From positions 2,753,501 to 2,817,500 of the forward strand of contig PUFA01000143.1 in NCBI GenBank assembly GCA_003508835.1: a DNA stretch of 64,000 bases, written 5' to 3'. The first letter of the stretch is position 1. Each line of letters begins with the position of its first letter. The DNA comes from Eonycteris spelaea. Lineage: Eukaryota > Chordata > Mammalia > Chiroptera > Pteropodidae. A program made the translations under genes and the position numbers. This document shows, piece after piece, positions 48,982 to 59,905 of this stretch. The notes under the pieces were generated by a model. It was not told where the DNA came from and ran no database searches. It worked only from the letters and a program-made list of their open reading frames with translations.

Positions 48982-49100
48982 GTCTATGGCTATGCCATCC
49001 TGAACACGCCGATCTTGTCTGATCTCGGAAGCTAAGCAGGGTCGGGCCTGGTTAGTATTTAGATGGGAGACCACCTAGGAAGACTGGGTGCTATAGATGT
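48982..49100 (+). mobile_element. 5S rRNA-derived SINE (copy 2)
   Basis: A 5S-like head (48982-49098) with GGAAGCTAAGCAGGGTCGGG and GGATG-like promoter elements carries the same derived CCTAGGAAGAC change as copy 1. It runs straight into a long TA microsatellite, probably the expanded tail. It is inserted in a MaLR-type LTR. Confidence 0.83.
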
Positions 49101-49102
<2 letters not shown>

Positions 49103-49153
<51 letters not shown>

Positions 49154-49328
49154 TATTTGTATATATGTGTACGTATATGTATACATACATGTATGCAGGC
49201 ATACACATACATACACATATATGTATATATGTATATGTATATATGTGTATGTATGTATATATACATTACATATATGTATGTGGTATACATATACATATAC
49301 ATATATACACATATATACATATACATAT

Positions 49329-49365
<37 letters not shown>
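49103..49365. repeat. Compound (TA)n, (TATG/TACA)n and (CA)n microsatellite
   Basis: A 40-base TA run, then 180 bases of ATAC/GTAT steps, then 18 CA units. Open frames here are repeat artefacts. Confidence 0.95.
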
Positions 49366-49749
49366 GGTGAGATAGACAAAAGGTCAAAATCAGACGCTAC
49401 TCTGCTAGTTTTGAAGTGGAGGAACATGCCATGAGCCCAGAAATGCAGGAAGCCTTAAGAAGCTGGAAAACTCAAGAAGGAACTCAACCTTGTGAATGTT
49501 CTGCTATATTAAGACTCATTTTAACTTCTTACCTATGAAACAGTTAAAGAGTAATTATTTATCTTGTTTTAAGCCACTAAACTTATGGTAATTTGTTACA
49601 AAAGAAAAAGGAAAGTAACACAATCAATAACACAAACTGACCACTGAAGAAATAGACACAAATGGTAGTACTTACTTAAAGGCAGAGATCTTACAAAACA
49701 CAAAATAAATAGAAATGCTTCTATGGATATTTCTAATTACAAATATTTG

Positions 49750-49800
49750 TATTATTATTACCTTAATATTTAATATTAAGGTATTTTTGTAATAATAATA
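49750..49800. repeat. AT-rich inverted repeat (hairpin)
   Basis: 49760-49782 is a perfect 11-base palindrome around one central T (ACCTTAATATT/AATATTAAGGT). Outer TATTATTATT and AATAATAATA arms could extend the stem after a small bulge. Confidence 0.85.
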
Positions 49801-50539
49801 GCCTTTATTATATATTATTATTGTTGTAGCAAGTACTAAATCAGACACTGTACATCAATCATTTCAATTTTCAGTACAATCATATAATTTTTTTTGAATT
49901 TTAATATATCAAGAAAGAAGCAAGAAGACTTTTAAAACTGCTCAAGATCATGCAGATAAAACAACAAATGAGAGATACACCCAAAACTAACTCCAAAACT
50001 CATATTTTTAACCATCCTGCTCTATTATCAGGCTACTGTACTTGTGAGAGTTCATTTTGTATTTGGTAATGGAGAGCTAAGCAAGATAAAAGATATATTA
50101 AAAGAACATTATAAAATCTAGCTTCAAAGAAACCAAAAAATCGTTTAGTCTAAATATCAATTACAAGGAAAATATTTTTCAATACATAAGTCACTAAATT
50201 TTACATCGTCTTTTCTTTACCCCTCAAATTTCTCACTTTCTCCATTTCGCAATAAATTTATAACATTTGTCCTTTTATAATCTTTTAACAACTAAGAATG
50301 CAGTCTTTAAAAAATAATATATATTATTATTAATACAGTAATAAATCACAATATGGACTGAGTATCTGAGGAACAGAAAGTTAAATGTCTTGCCCTAATA
50401 TTGATGTTTTCATCAATGTTAGATGTTGTCAGTTATAAAGTTAGAAATGTAATCAATAACTAATAATCACTTCTGAGGTCCCTTTCATTAGTAAATCATT
50501 AGTAACATGAGACGCATAAACAATAACAGAAATTATTAC

Positions 50540-50652
50540 CTGTGGCAACATGACGTCCCATTCCAAATATGGCATAAATGATGGCAGGAAACAGAGACCC
50601 ATATAAACCAAACACTGGTGCACAGATGAAAGAGAATGGCAAAGGCCAATAC
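50540..50652 (-). CDS. SLC26A7: SLC26A7 coding exon, early membrane domain, frame-disrupted
   Basis: The exon is bounded by acceptor TTCACAG and donor CAG|GTAATA and is 113 nt long. It covers the conserved SLC26 segment around transmembrane helices 1-3, ending just before the membrane domain continues in the next exon. Conserved pieces are all present but in three frames: LAFAIL (50649-50632), then SSVH after two extra bases near 50630, then [21 protein letters not shown] and HVATG after a missing base near 50618. The equivalent exon of the paralogue SLC26A4 is 111 nt as I recall it, so 113 does not keep phase. The start may also carry an extra A (GTATTGG where about GTTTGG is expected). Splice sites look usable. 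Either the gene is damaged here or the assembly has indel errors. Confidence 0.9.
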
Positions 50653-52575
50653 CTGTGAAGAAGACCGATGTAATTAAGACCATTGTATAACCCCAAGATA
50701 TAGTCTATTACAAAGTAGAATGGATATTGTATTAATATATAATGACAAAAGAAACCAGAATTTAATTATTCTGCTTGCTAATGACAGACTAGCATTATTG
50801 TCCTAAATAACAGAAAAATTTACAAGTTTATTATTTTTTAATAAATATAACTCTAGTTATTTATACATTACTAATGCTTGTTTAAACAGTGCAAGATGTT
50901 TTAGCTATACTTAAAATAATGAAATGTCTCTACCAATTGAGTAGTCCTTTTTTATTTTTAAAAACCCACCTGTGTTGCTTGTTTACTGACTTATGTACAC
51001 TAAAAAGTCTGGTGAAATAAATAAAAAGTGAGTATAGAAGAATCAGTGGCAGAGGCTGCTCCAGGATTTTATACAGGCAGATGAGAGGCAGCAATCTGGT
51101 TGTTGTGGAAGGATGGTGTTAAGGACAGGTTTGTTTAACTTTTGATTGCTAAATATTTTCCCCACCAAAAAAGCACTTTCTTGGTCATTTGTAGAATAAG
51201 CAACTTTTGAAAAAGTATTTGTAGTTATTGTATTGGTCATATGAAAGCTTTTAAAACAACTTCTCTCATCCACTTTTCAGATGAGTTTACCTGATAATAT
51301 AAAATGATCTATCAAGAGACCAGAATGCCAAGTGTGACTCACATTTTCAGAAGATCACTCAGCAGACTCTACTAAATAACAATGATAGGAGAAAGGAAAG
51401 ATCATGCAGCATATTTAACAAAGCCATCTTTATATGTATAATCATACGGACACTAAATCTTTGTTATGAATTGTGATTAAAATATCAACAGGAGAGGAGT
51501 TGGGCAGAGGTAGACCTATTTGCTGTACTTGCAAAAAGCACATGGAAAATACAAAGCTAGAAGCAGCCAGATGACCTCCTCTTGCTTTGTGAATACTTAC
51601 CCTCCTGTTTATCTGTTTGCTTCCTTTAATGACAATAATACTTCCCTTTTTCTTTCACCTCCCCCAAAAAACTATAACAAATTAGTTTCAAAATTGAATT
51701 TCTGTGTGTCACATTATTGCTATAAATTATAATTGTGAATAATTATATAAACATATTTAACCAAAATCTATAATAGATCTCTAGACCTATGTATGCAAAA
51801 CCATCACTTCAGTAAAATTCTATAAGAATAACCTCAAAGACCAGAAATCAGGCAGCCACTTTCTTTATATTATTTGATACTGATACTGAGCTTTCACTTT
51901 AAACAACAGTGTTCTTCACTTTCAGTGACAAATCTATTTCTCTGCTATATAGCAATGAACAATAGCCAAAAATAGAAGACGAATAAACTAATTCAGACTT
52001 AACAGATTGTGCTTTAATAACTTCATTTACCTTTTCCACAAATAAAAAACTACCAGATCCAAGCTATTCACCCACACACATCTTCAAAACTGAGAGAGGG
52101 CTGGATAAAGTTTTCTTTTTCTGCTTCATTACTATTCTGAGTCATAATGTAAGCCAGATACATATTATCACACACACACATTCGCACAATCTAAAATATA
52201 TTAAATCCTCTAAAATAATGAAGATATTAACTAGTTACAGTTACCTATATGTGGAATTATCTACACTCTTCTCTATGTTTAGTAAAACAAGGCATTCAAT
52301 TCATGAACAGAATTAAACTCTCTAACTCTATTATTTGGGAAAATTGCTGTAAATGTTGATAGATATTTGTATTACATCATCTAAATATCTAAAACAATAC
52401 TTACTCTTATTTAAGTTAGATTAGGTAATACAAATATTTAACAGTATTTTTACAGAATTTCCCTCCCCCAAATTAATAGAGTTAGAGAGTTGTAATTCTG
52501 CTCTTGTTGAAACAAATGTCCTGTTTTATTAAATATAGAGAAAGAAGTACCAACGAATGGGTATTAGTGTGTGTG

Positions 52576-52577
<2 letters not shown>

Positions 52578-52629
<52 letters not shown>
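52578..52629 (+). repeat. (GA)n microsatellite
   Basis: 26 perfect GA units after a short GT run. Confidence 0.97.
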
Positions 52630-52632
<3 letters not shown>

Positions 52633-53549
52633 GAGAGAAGGGAACAAATGCTTGAGATGTTTAGATGACTGTTTTTAAAGAGCAAAAATCGTATATTGGT
52701 AATATAAGTCTAAAATCTGATATATCACACACAAAAAGGGATCTCTAGAAAACTTTGAAAGATGCCATTAAAAAAAAAACAACATGTTTTGTAGGTGTAT
52801 TAATGGTTAATATAGTGGAGAATAAAAAGACTCTAGTTTTCCAAATCAATATCATAGTGTTTCATGGCCTGTGAACACTGCCAAACTTTCAAAGGTCTCT
52901 AAGTATAAAGTTGACATTAACCACCAGCACTCTTTGCCCCTGCAACCCAGACTGCAGCGAGAATAGCTTCCCTAGATAGATGCCTGACCCTGAACAAGAA
53001 GGACCATGAAAGTAGATAGGTAGCTCAATGTCTGCCTCTGTTCCTACTATAATATCTTTGTTGAATTAGCTAGAGTGACAAAGTAGCTTACTGGTAAGAA
53101 AGAGAAATGTTTATCACAGAGAAGATGATGCTTTATATTTTAAGATACAACATTCATTTCATTTTCAGGACAGTTTATCTAAATTATATAAGAACGATTA
53201 TTCAGACTATCAAAAAAAAAAAAACTAGAACTGCAAAGATTGTGTCTAGAAATTTAGTAGTATATCCAAAATTGGGAATTGTGCTAAATACATATAGAGA
53301 CCCACTCTGTTTGAAGACTTCATAATAGTCTTCAACAGAGTGAAGCTTAGTGACTTCACCTCTTAATTATGAGGTCAGGTAGATAGACCTACAGGCAGTG
53401 TTTTATTCTCCTCAGGTGTGACTACAAGAATAATAATATTTATAGACTGTAGTCTTTGGTTATGGAGCTTCAATTACTACCCAGAAAACCACAGCTAAAA
53501 CAACTCAATGGAACAAGTATTCCAATAGAATTCACTGGCCCAGATTTCA

Positions 53550-56165
53550 ATCCTTTTTGTTTAATTTTTATTTTTCAATTAGAGTTGACATTCCAATATT
53601 ATTTTATATTAGGTTCAGGTGTAGAGTATATTAGTTAGCTATTTACATAATTTACAAAGTTACCACCCAATTATTGTAGTGCCCACCTGGCACTATACAT
53701 AGTTATTATGTTATTGACTATATTCCCTATGCTGTTCTTCACATCTCTATGACTACTTTGTAAATATCAACTTGTACTTCTTAACCCATTTACCTTTTTC
53801 AGTCAGCCTGCAACCACCCTCCAATCTGGCAATCACCAGTTTGTTCTCTGTGTGTGTATGATTCTATTTTCATTTTTTATTCATTTATTTTGTCCATTGA
53901 TTTCACATATAAGGTAAAACATATGATATGTACCTTTCTCTGACTATTTCACTTAACATAATAGCCTCTAGGTCCATCCTGTCATTGCAAATGTAGGAAT
54001 TCATTTTTTTGGCTGCATAATATTCCATTATATATATGTTACCATTACTTCTTTCCAATTGTCTATTGATAACCACTTAGTTTGCTTTTGTATCTTGGCT
54101 ATTGTAAATAGTGCTGGAGTGAACATAGATGTGTGTATATCTTTTCAAATTACTGTTTTGGTTTTCTCCAATAAATACCCAGAAGTGCATTTGCTGGGTC
54201 ATAAGGTAGTTCTATTTTTAAATTTTATGTTTTCCATAATGGCTATACCACTTTGCAATCCCATCAACAGTGCACGAGGTTCTTTTATCTCCACATCCTC
54301 CTCAACACTTATTGATCTTTGATTTTATTGATGAGGCTATTTTGACAACTGTGAGATGATATCTCATTGTGGTTTTAATTTGCATTTCTCTGATGATTTA
54401 GTGACTTTGAACACTTTTTTCATATGTCTATTGGCCATCTGTATGTCCTCTTTGGAGAAATGTCTACTCAGGTCCTCTGACCATTTAACAATTGGCTTGT
54501 TTATTTATTTATTTATTTTGGTGTTGAGTGATATGAGTTCTTTGTAAATTTTGTATATTAACTCTTACTAATGTATCACAGGCAATATCTTCTTCCATTC
54601 AATATACTGTCTTTTCATTTTGCTGATGATTTATTTGCTGTGCAAAAACTTTTTAATTTGATGTAGTCCCATTGTTTATTTTTGTGTGTGTGTCTCCTAC
54701 TAAAGGGGATATATCAGAAAAAAAAATTACTGAGAGCAATGTCAAGAGAGTTTACTGCCTATGTTTTCTTGGAGGATTTTAATGTTTTTAGGGCTACATT
54801 TAAGTCTTTAATCCATTTTGAGTTTATTCTCATATATGGTATAGGAAGGTGATCCAATTTCATTTTTTTGCATGAATCTGTCCAGTTTTCCCAACACCAA
54901 TTATTGAAGGGACTGTCTTATCACATTTTATATTCTTCCCTCATTTGTCATAGATTAAATGACCATATAGGTGTGGATTTATTTCTGGACTTTCTATTCT
55001 GTTCCATTGATCTATATATCTGTTTTAATTACTATAGCCTTGTAGTATAATTTTATCTCAAGTATTGGGATACCTCCAACTTTGTTCTTTCACAAAAGAT
55101 TGCTATGGCTATTCAAGATCTTTTATGGTTTTACATAAATTTTTAGGACTATTTGTTCTACTTCTGTGAAAAATGCCATTGGTATTTTCATAAGTATTCA
55201 CTGACTCTATAAATTGCCTTGACTAGCATGGACAATAACAATATTAATTCTTCCTACCCATAAGCATGGTATATGCTTCTATTTATTTGTATCTTCTTCA
55301 ATTTTTTTAATGATATAATTTTCTTTTACTTCCATAGTTAAACTTATTCCTAGGCATTTTATTGTTTTTAATGCAATTGTAAGTGGTACTGTTTCCTTAA
55401 TTTCTTTTTCTAAGAGCTAATTATTAGTATATAAAAATGCAACCAATTTCTGAATATTAATTTTGTATCCTCTACTTAATTTTATCAGTTCTAACACTTT
55501 TTGGTGAAATCCTTAAGTTTCTCTCTATATAGTATCTTGTCGTCTGCAAAAAATGACAGTTTTACTTTTTCCTTTCCAATTTAGATGCTTTTTGTTTCTT
55601 TTCTTATCTGATTGCTGTGGCTAGGACTTCCAACATTATGCTAAATAAAAATAGTGAAAGTGGACCTTCTTGTCTTATTCTTCATCTTAAGGAAAATTAT
55701 TTAGCATTCCCCCATTGAGTATGATGTTAGCTGTGGTTTGTCATATATAGCCTTTATTATGTTGAGGTATATTCCGTCTATTCCCACTTTGTTGAGAGTT
55801 TTTATTAGAAATGGATGCTGGATTTTGTCAAATGTTTTATCCACATCTATTGATATGATCATATGATTTTTTATCCTTCATTTTTTTAATGTGGTTTCTC
55901 ACATTAACTGATTTGTGGAATTGAATCAACTTTGCATCCCAGGAATAACTCCAACTTGACTATGGCATACAAACTTTGTAATGTATTGCTAATTTGGTTA
56001 GCTCTTGTTTTGTTGGGATTTTTGTATCTATGTTCATCAGAATTACCAGCTTATAATTTTTTTTAATAATGTCTTTGATTTTGAATCAGGATAATGGTGG
56101 CCTAGGGTAATGAGCTTGAGAGCCTTCCCTCCCCTTGAAATTTTTGGAATAGCTTGTTTCTATTT
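53550..56165 (-). mobile_element. Antisense older L1, 5'-truncated
   Basis: The minus-strand reading gives L1 3' UTR (53550-54000) and then ORF2 from its C-terminus back into the RT domain up to about 56165. The RT active-site region lies near 55530-55560. It has many indels and substitutions and no ORF over 90 residues, so it is older than the 17080 copy. The 5' half is missing. Confidence 0.88.
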
Positions 56166-57420
56166 ATTAGGTAGATGTGCTGTGTCTCCCAGTCTTGGCA
56201 GGGTGGCCTCATGTAGTTAGGTGTTCTGTGGAGCCCAGGGGCACCATCTCTCTAGTCAACAAAGCTGGATATTGCAGGAGTATCCTTTGTGGTGGGTTGC
56301 ACATGAGCTCCTATTATACTTGATACATGGTTGCTGCTCGCACATAAGTGGATGGATTGACCCTCAGGTTTACTGGCTATAAGAATCGGCCACAACTGTA
56401 GTATGTGAGCTATTTTGAGGGGCTGACCCCCTGAAGTGGGATTTTGCACCAGCAGACTCCTGGTGCCTAATGAGACCACCCTTTGGTATAGCAACTTAAT
56501 GCACTAATCAGGTGGTGCTCTGTTTTTGGTCTGAAGTCAGCCCCCAGGTATATTGGTTTTAGGGTCTCTTGGGAGGGGTTACCACCAAATCAAGATCAGC
56601 CCTCTGCCTGTGACCAGCCTCGGCACTGGTTAGAGAAACAAAGCAATCCATGGTTGCTTACTGCTTGTGCTAGACCTGGAAGTACATGAGAAAGGCCATG
56701 CTGTAAATCACGACTGAGTGCCACCTGTACTTGGCCTGGGGCAGCTCGGTAAAAAGGTGCAGGGCACTTGGAGGCTCACCACCAACTGCTGGCTTTCTGT
56801 AAGTCCCAGCTGCTAAAAAAGCCTCCTGCTGTGTGTGAGTTGGTGGAGCGAGATTCCCTCGGTGGAGCCCTTGGAATCACTTGGCCAAAAAAAAATTCAG
56901 ATTTTGCCATGTGTGGGAAAGGCTTAATAAAGAAAAGATGGTGTCTGCCCACCAGCTACATAGGAGAGGGCCCAACAGAGAAAATGACAGCTGTTTCACC
57001 AGCTCTTGCCCAAAAGCCACTCAACTCATTTTCTCTCTGTATGTCTCTGGCACCTTTCAAGCCTCAGTTCCTCCCACGGAGCCAGGATGAGTGCCTTGGG
57101 GAGAAAGAGTCTCGCGCTGGCCCTTTAAGAGGACATCCAGGTTACCAGCAGCCTTTTGTCTCACCCAGGTGGAGAGAATGCCTGGTGATTTTCACAGCCC
57201 GCTGTTAGGGGGCTCCTCTTCCTGGCACTGATGCTTCAAAATGGGGAGTGAGGTGTGGGGCTGGCAACCCTCGCTCTTCAGGGAGTATCTCCACAGCCTA
57301 GATATATCCTTCCCAATTCTTGACCAACCGCCATATGTATGTATGGAACCAGCGCATTTCACATCTCTGCCCACTCTACCAGTCTAATGGAAAAGGCCAT
57401 GTCCACATTTGTATATGCTT
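56165..57420 (+). repeat. GC-richer repeat-like block, family not identified
   Basis: Composition changes sharply at the end of the L1: GC content rises and CG dinucleotides reappear at several sites. The text (TGTGTCTCCCAGTCTTGGC onward) feels like a multicopy mammalian element, possibly an LTR or an L1 leader, but I cannot name it. An ORF at 56768-57208 gives 146 residues with no recognisable domain and is probably chance. A 21-base A run follows at 57535. Confidence 0.5.
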
Positions 57421-57534
57421 CTCTCTTCTACTATATCTTCACACCATGTTACTGAAATGATAGAAAGAATCAGGGCTTGTCTCAAGGTAAGCTCTTATAT
57501 GTCTCTTTCTCTTTCATCCAAACCCTAACTTTAC

Positions 57535-57556
57535 AAAAAAAAAAAAAAAAAAAAAG
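57535..57556 (+). repeat. Poly(A) run
   Basis: A run of 21 A with no L1 or SINE directly recognised before it. It may be the tail of the unidentified block upstream. Confidence 0.8.
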
Positions 57557-58869
57557 GAGCACCTCTTTGATCTCAGGACTAAATTGTTTTGCTCTGCTCC
57601 AACTTTGCTAGAACTATGTGGGGACACTGGTTGCCATTCTCTAAATGTTACCAGTGTAATATAGTCCCCTCAAGATCCTCTCCAGAAAAAAAGTGGTTAT
57701 TAAGACCTGATTTTTTAATGACATTTCATATAATACCATATATCTGTAGCTAATCAAGTCTTGCCAGCTTTTTAAATCTGCCACTTTGTTCTCTATTTTA
57801 TTCAGTTTTACCACATTTATTTTGTAATTTTAGTAATATAGATAGAATTATAATACTCTCATGTTCTGAATAAAAACACAGAATTCTTTTGCAGCTCTCT
57901 ACTGAATACAACCTACAAGGCAGAAAGTGACTGAAACAAATACTCCACAATTTTAATGAGAAAAATGTTCCCACCCTTACATACCCAATCAGACACATAT
58001 AGTCAAGGTTGAAAAAAACAAAATCATATTCTTATATACTTTTGTACAAATTTCTGAGGTAGGAAACATAACAAGTCACTTGTTCTAAACACTTTTCTGT
58101 TTCTTTTCAAGAACATAGCAAAAGACTGTGTATTCTTTCACATATTTTTTAATAGAAATAAAGACTCTAGGAAGACAGATTAATATTCTTAAAAAACAAT
58201 ATAATTTGGTTAATTTGGTGGCAGTAGGCACTTCCAAGAATGAATATAATTACATTATGTGGGCAATGATAAAATTTATTTCCCTCTGGTAACTGTTTGT
58301 TGTGGTTTAGCATGGTTATTAGCAAACCACAGTGTAATCAGCTGTCTGGTCACAGCATCAGCAAGTCTCAGGGTTAAGCAATATTACAAGCAAGCGGTCT
58401 CCCAGAGTAAATTTACCTGTATTAAATACCACAACTGTATGAAAACAAAATTTCTATAAACAACATTTTCTTGGTTCACAGACAAATTGTTAATCAAAGA
58501 GGAGTAAGCCCGATTACAGATTCACTGCACCCTATTATTCCCTTTAGTTGCTCCCTAGCTTTTTAGTAAAGTCTCATCCAAACATTTTATCCATGTGTCT
58601 ATCAGAGGGCAGTGAGAGGCTCTCAAGGGACAGAGGAGTTCTGGTATAGGTAATTTTTCCCATTAGCAGAGCCCTCTTCTGCCTTAACCAGAAATTTTAT
58701 CAAGGAAAAATTACATGTCTACATGTCTTCATGGGATAGGGCAGACTGAAAGGTTGATTTTTAAGGAGGCTCAGAGTTTCATTGGCACAGAGTCAGCCCC
58801 AGTTCCACTTAGGTTATTTCTGTTATACTCAAATCAAGAGAATAGAAAGCAGTGAGGAGTGAGGAATGG

Positions 58870-59030
58870 ATACAGTTATGAATTCTGCTTAGCAGTACTA
58901 GAATTGGGGGAAAGTCACCTAATGTTATGAGCCTTAATCTCCTCTCCTCATGAAAATATGCAGTATAGTATATCTATCTTGATGTGTTTTATAGAATTAG
59001 GAACAATTAGTGTAGCACATTTAAATTGTA
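58870..59030 (+). mobile_element. MIR fragment
   Basis: AAGTCACCTAATGTTATGAG followed by CTTAATCTCCTCTCCTCATG resembles the MIR middle. Confidence 0.5.
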
Positions 59031-59552
59031 AGTAACACTCAAATGTATAGTTAAGACGATTAGAATAACCCAACTTAAATCTAATTAGGCAAAGAAAAAA
59101 ATGTGCTTGTATATGCAAGTGAAAAGTCGGGGGTATACGAGCTTCTCATAAGGATTTCAGTTTCTTCTCTGCTATGTCCTTTGCTGGGTTGGTTTCATTT
59201 TCAGGCTGAGAGGCCCTTGAAACCTGTAAAGGTGTGTCTCTTACTGTCAATAGTCCCAGCACAAAAGATGTCTCTTCCTAAAAGGTCCCACATGTGTCTT
59301 GGGATCTAGCCTAATTAGACCATTCAAGTCACTTGCATTGCCACTATCATTTCAAAAATAAGAAATGGCTGACTTGTTGTGTAGTAAATCCATACTCTTG
59401 TGCCTACAGGGCAAATCTCATCCCGGAACCAGTTGCTGGTCAGATGTATGAAAGTGGGCTAATTATCATGACTTGCGCCACAAGCCTTTCCTGGACCAAT
59501 GGCTGTGTCTGGATCTAGCTCTAAACACTGTTGTCTATTTTGATTCTAGAAC

Positions 59553-59582
59553 AACTGAAAAGAAAAAAGAAAGAAAAGAAGA

Positions 59583-59633
<51 letters not shown>

Positions 59634-59763
59634 AAGAGAAGAAGAGAGAGAGAGAGAGAGAGAGAAGAGAGAAGAAAGAAAAGAAAGAAAAAGAAAGAAG
59701 AAAGAAAGAAAAGAAAGAAAGAAAGAGAAAGAAAGAAGAAGAAAGAAAAAAGAAAGAAAGAAA
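59553..59763 (+). repeat. Long polypurine GA/GAAA tract
   Basis: About 210 bases with almost no pyrimidine on the plus strand: GA runs first, then GAAA and GAAG units. The 142- and 96-residue frames here are low-complexity artefacts. Confidence 0.97.
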
Positions 59764-59794
59764 TACAATGGCTCAGTGTCTGAGAACTGCTCCC

Positions 59795-59905
59795 AGAAAA
59801 AATCTGATTTTAATTACTTGAGATGGGACCCAGATACCAGTGTTCTTTTAAGCCCTAGGTTGGTTTCTAATGGATCCTCAAGGTTGAGAATCTTGGTCTA
59901 GGGGT
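59795..59905 (+). mobile_element. MER5-type hAT DNA transposon fragment
   Basis: GATGGGACCCAGATACCAGT and TTTAAGCCCTAGGTTGG, then GGTTGAGAATCTTGG follow MER5A. Confidence 0.65.

Larger units (their letters stand above)
48786..49640 (+). mobile_element. MaLR-type LTR split by a 5S-derived SINE and microsatellites
   Basis: The left part (48786-48981) contains TATCCTGGATTATCCAGTTG and GTAATTATAAAGGCCC; the right part (49370-49640) resumes with AGCCCAGAAATGCAGG and TTTAAGCCACTAAACTTATG. Both fit an MLT1-like LTR. A 5S-derived SINE and expanded TA and CA runs separate them. Confidence 0.6.
42052..50539 (-). other. SLC26A7 intron between the 50540 and 41880 exons
   Basis: This intron of about 8.5 kb has a donor GTAATA and acceptor TTTTAG. 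It contains several MIRs, two 5S-derived SINE copies, an internally deleted L1, a MER5 copy and large TA/CA microsatellites. No coding sequence is seen between the two exons. 47540-48200 and 49840-50539 are AT-rich with nothing recognised. Confidence 0.85.
25313..50652 (-). other. SLC26A7: SLC26A7 gene segment (three internal coding exons plus introns)
   Basis: Three exons on the minus strand, in the expected order and each flanked by AG/GT, encode consecutive pieces of the N-terminal membrane domain of SLC26A7. Family knowledge: SLC26A7 is a chloride/bicarbonate exchanger or chloride channel of gastric parietal cells, kidney intercalated cells and thyroid follicular cells; human loss of function causes goitrous hypothyroidism. 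The identity rests on near-exact matches to the mammalian protein, for example [25 protein letters not shown] and [15 protein letters not shown]. Earlier coding exons are not found up to 64000 and later ones are not found down to base 1, so both ends of the gene lie outside. The window introns are about 16.4 kb and 8.5 kb. The first two visible exons show frame problems, described separately. Confidence 0.93.

Noticed and set aside
49063..49434. Open frames of up to 123 residues on both strands
   Set aside because: They consist of I/Y/V/C/T/H repeats encoded by the TA, TATG and CA microsatellites.
56768..57208. 146-residue open frame in the GC-richer block
   Set aside because: There is no recognisable domain or splice context; GC-rich sequence gives longer chance frames, and the block looks repetitive.
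59473..59901. 142-residue charged frame (E/R/K-rich)
   Set aside because: It is read through the GA/GAAA polypurine tract, with no start context, domain or conservation evidence.
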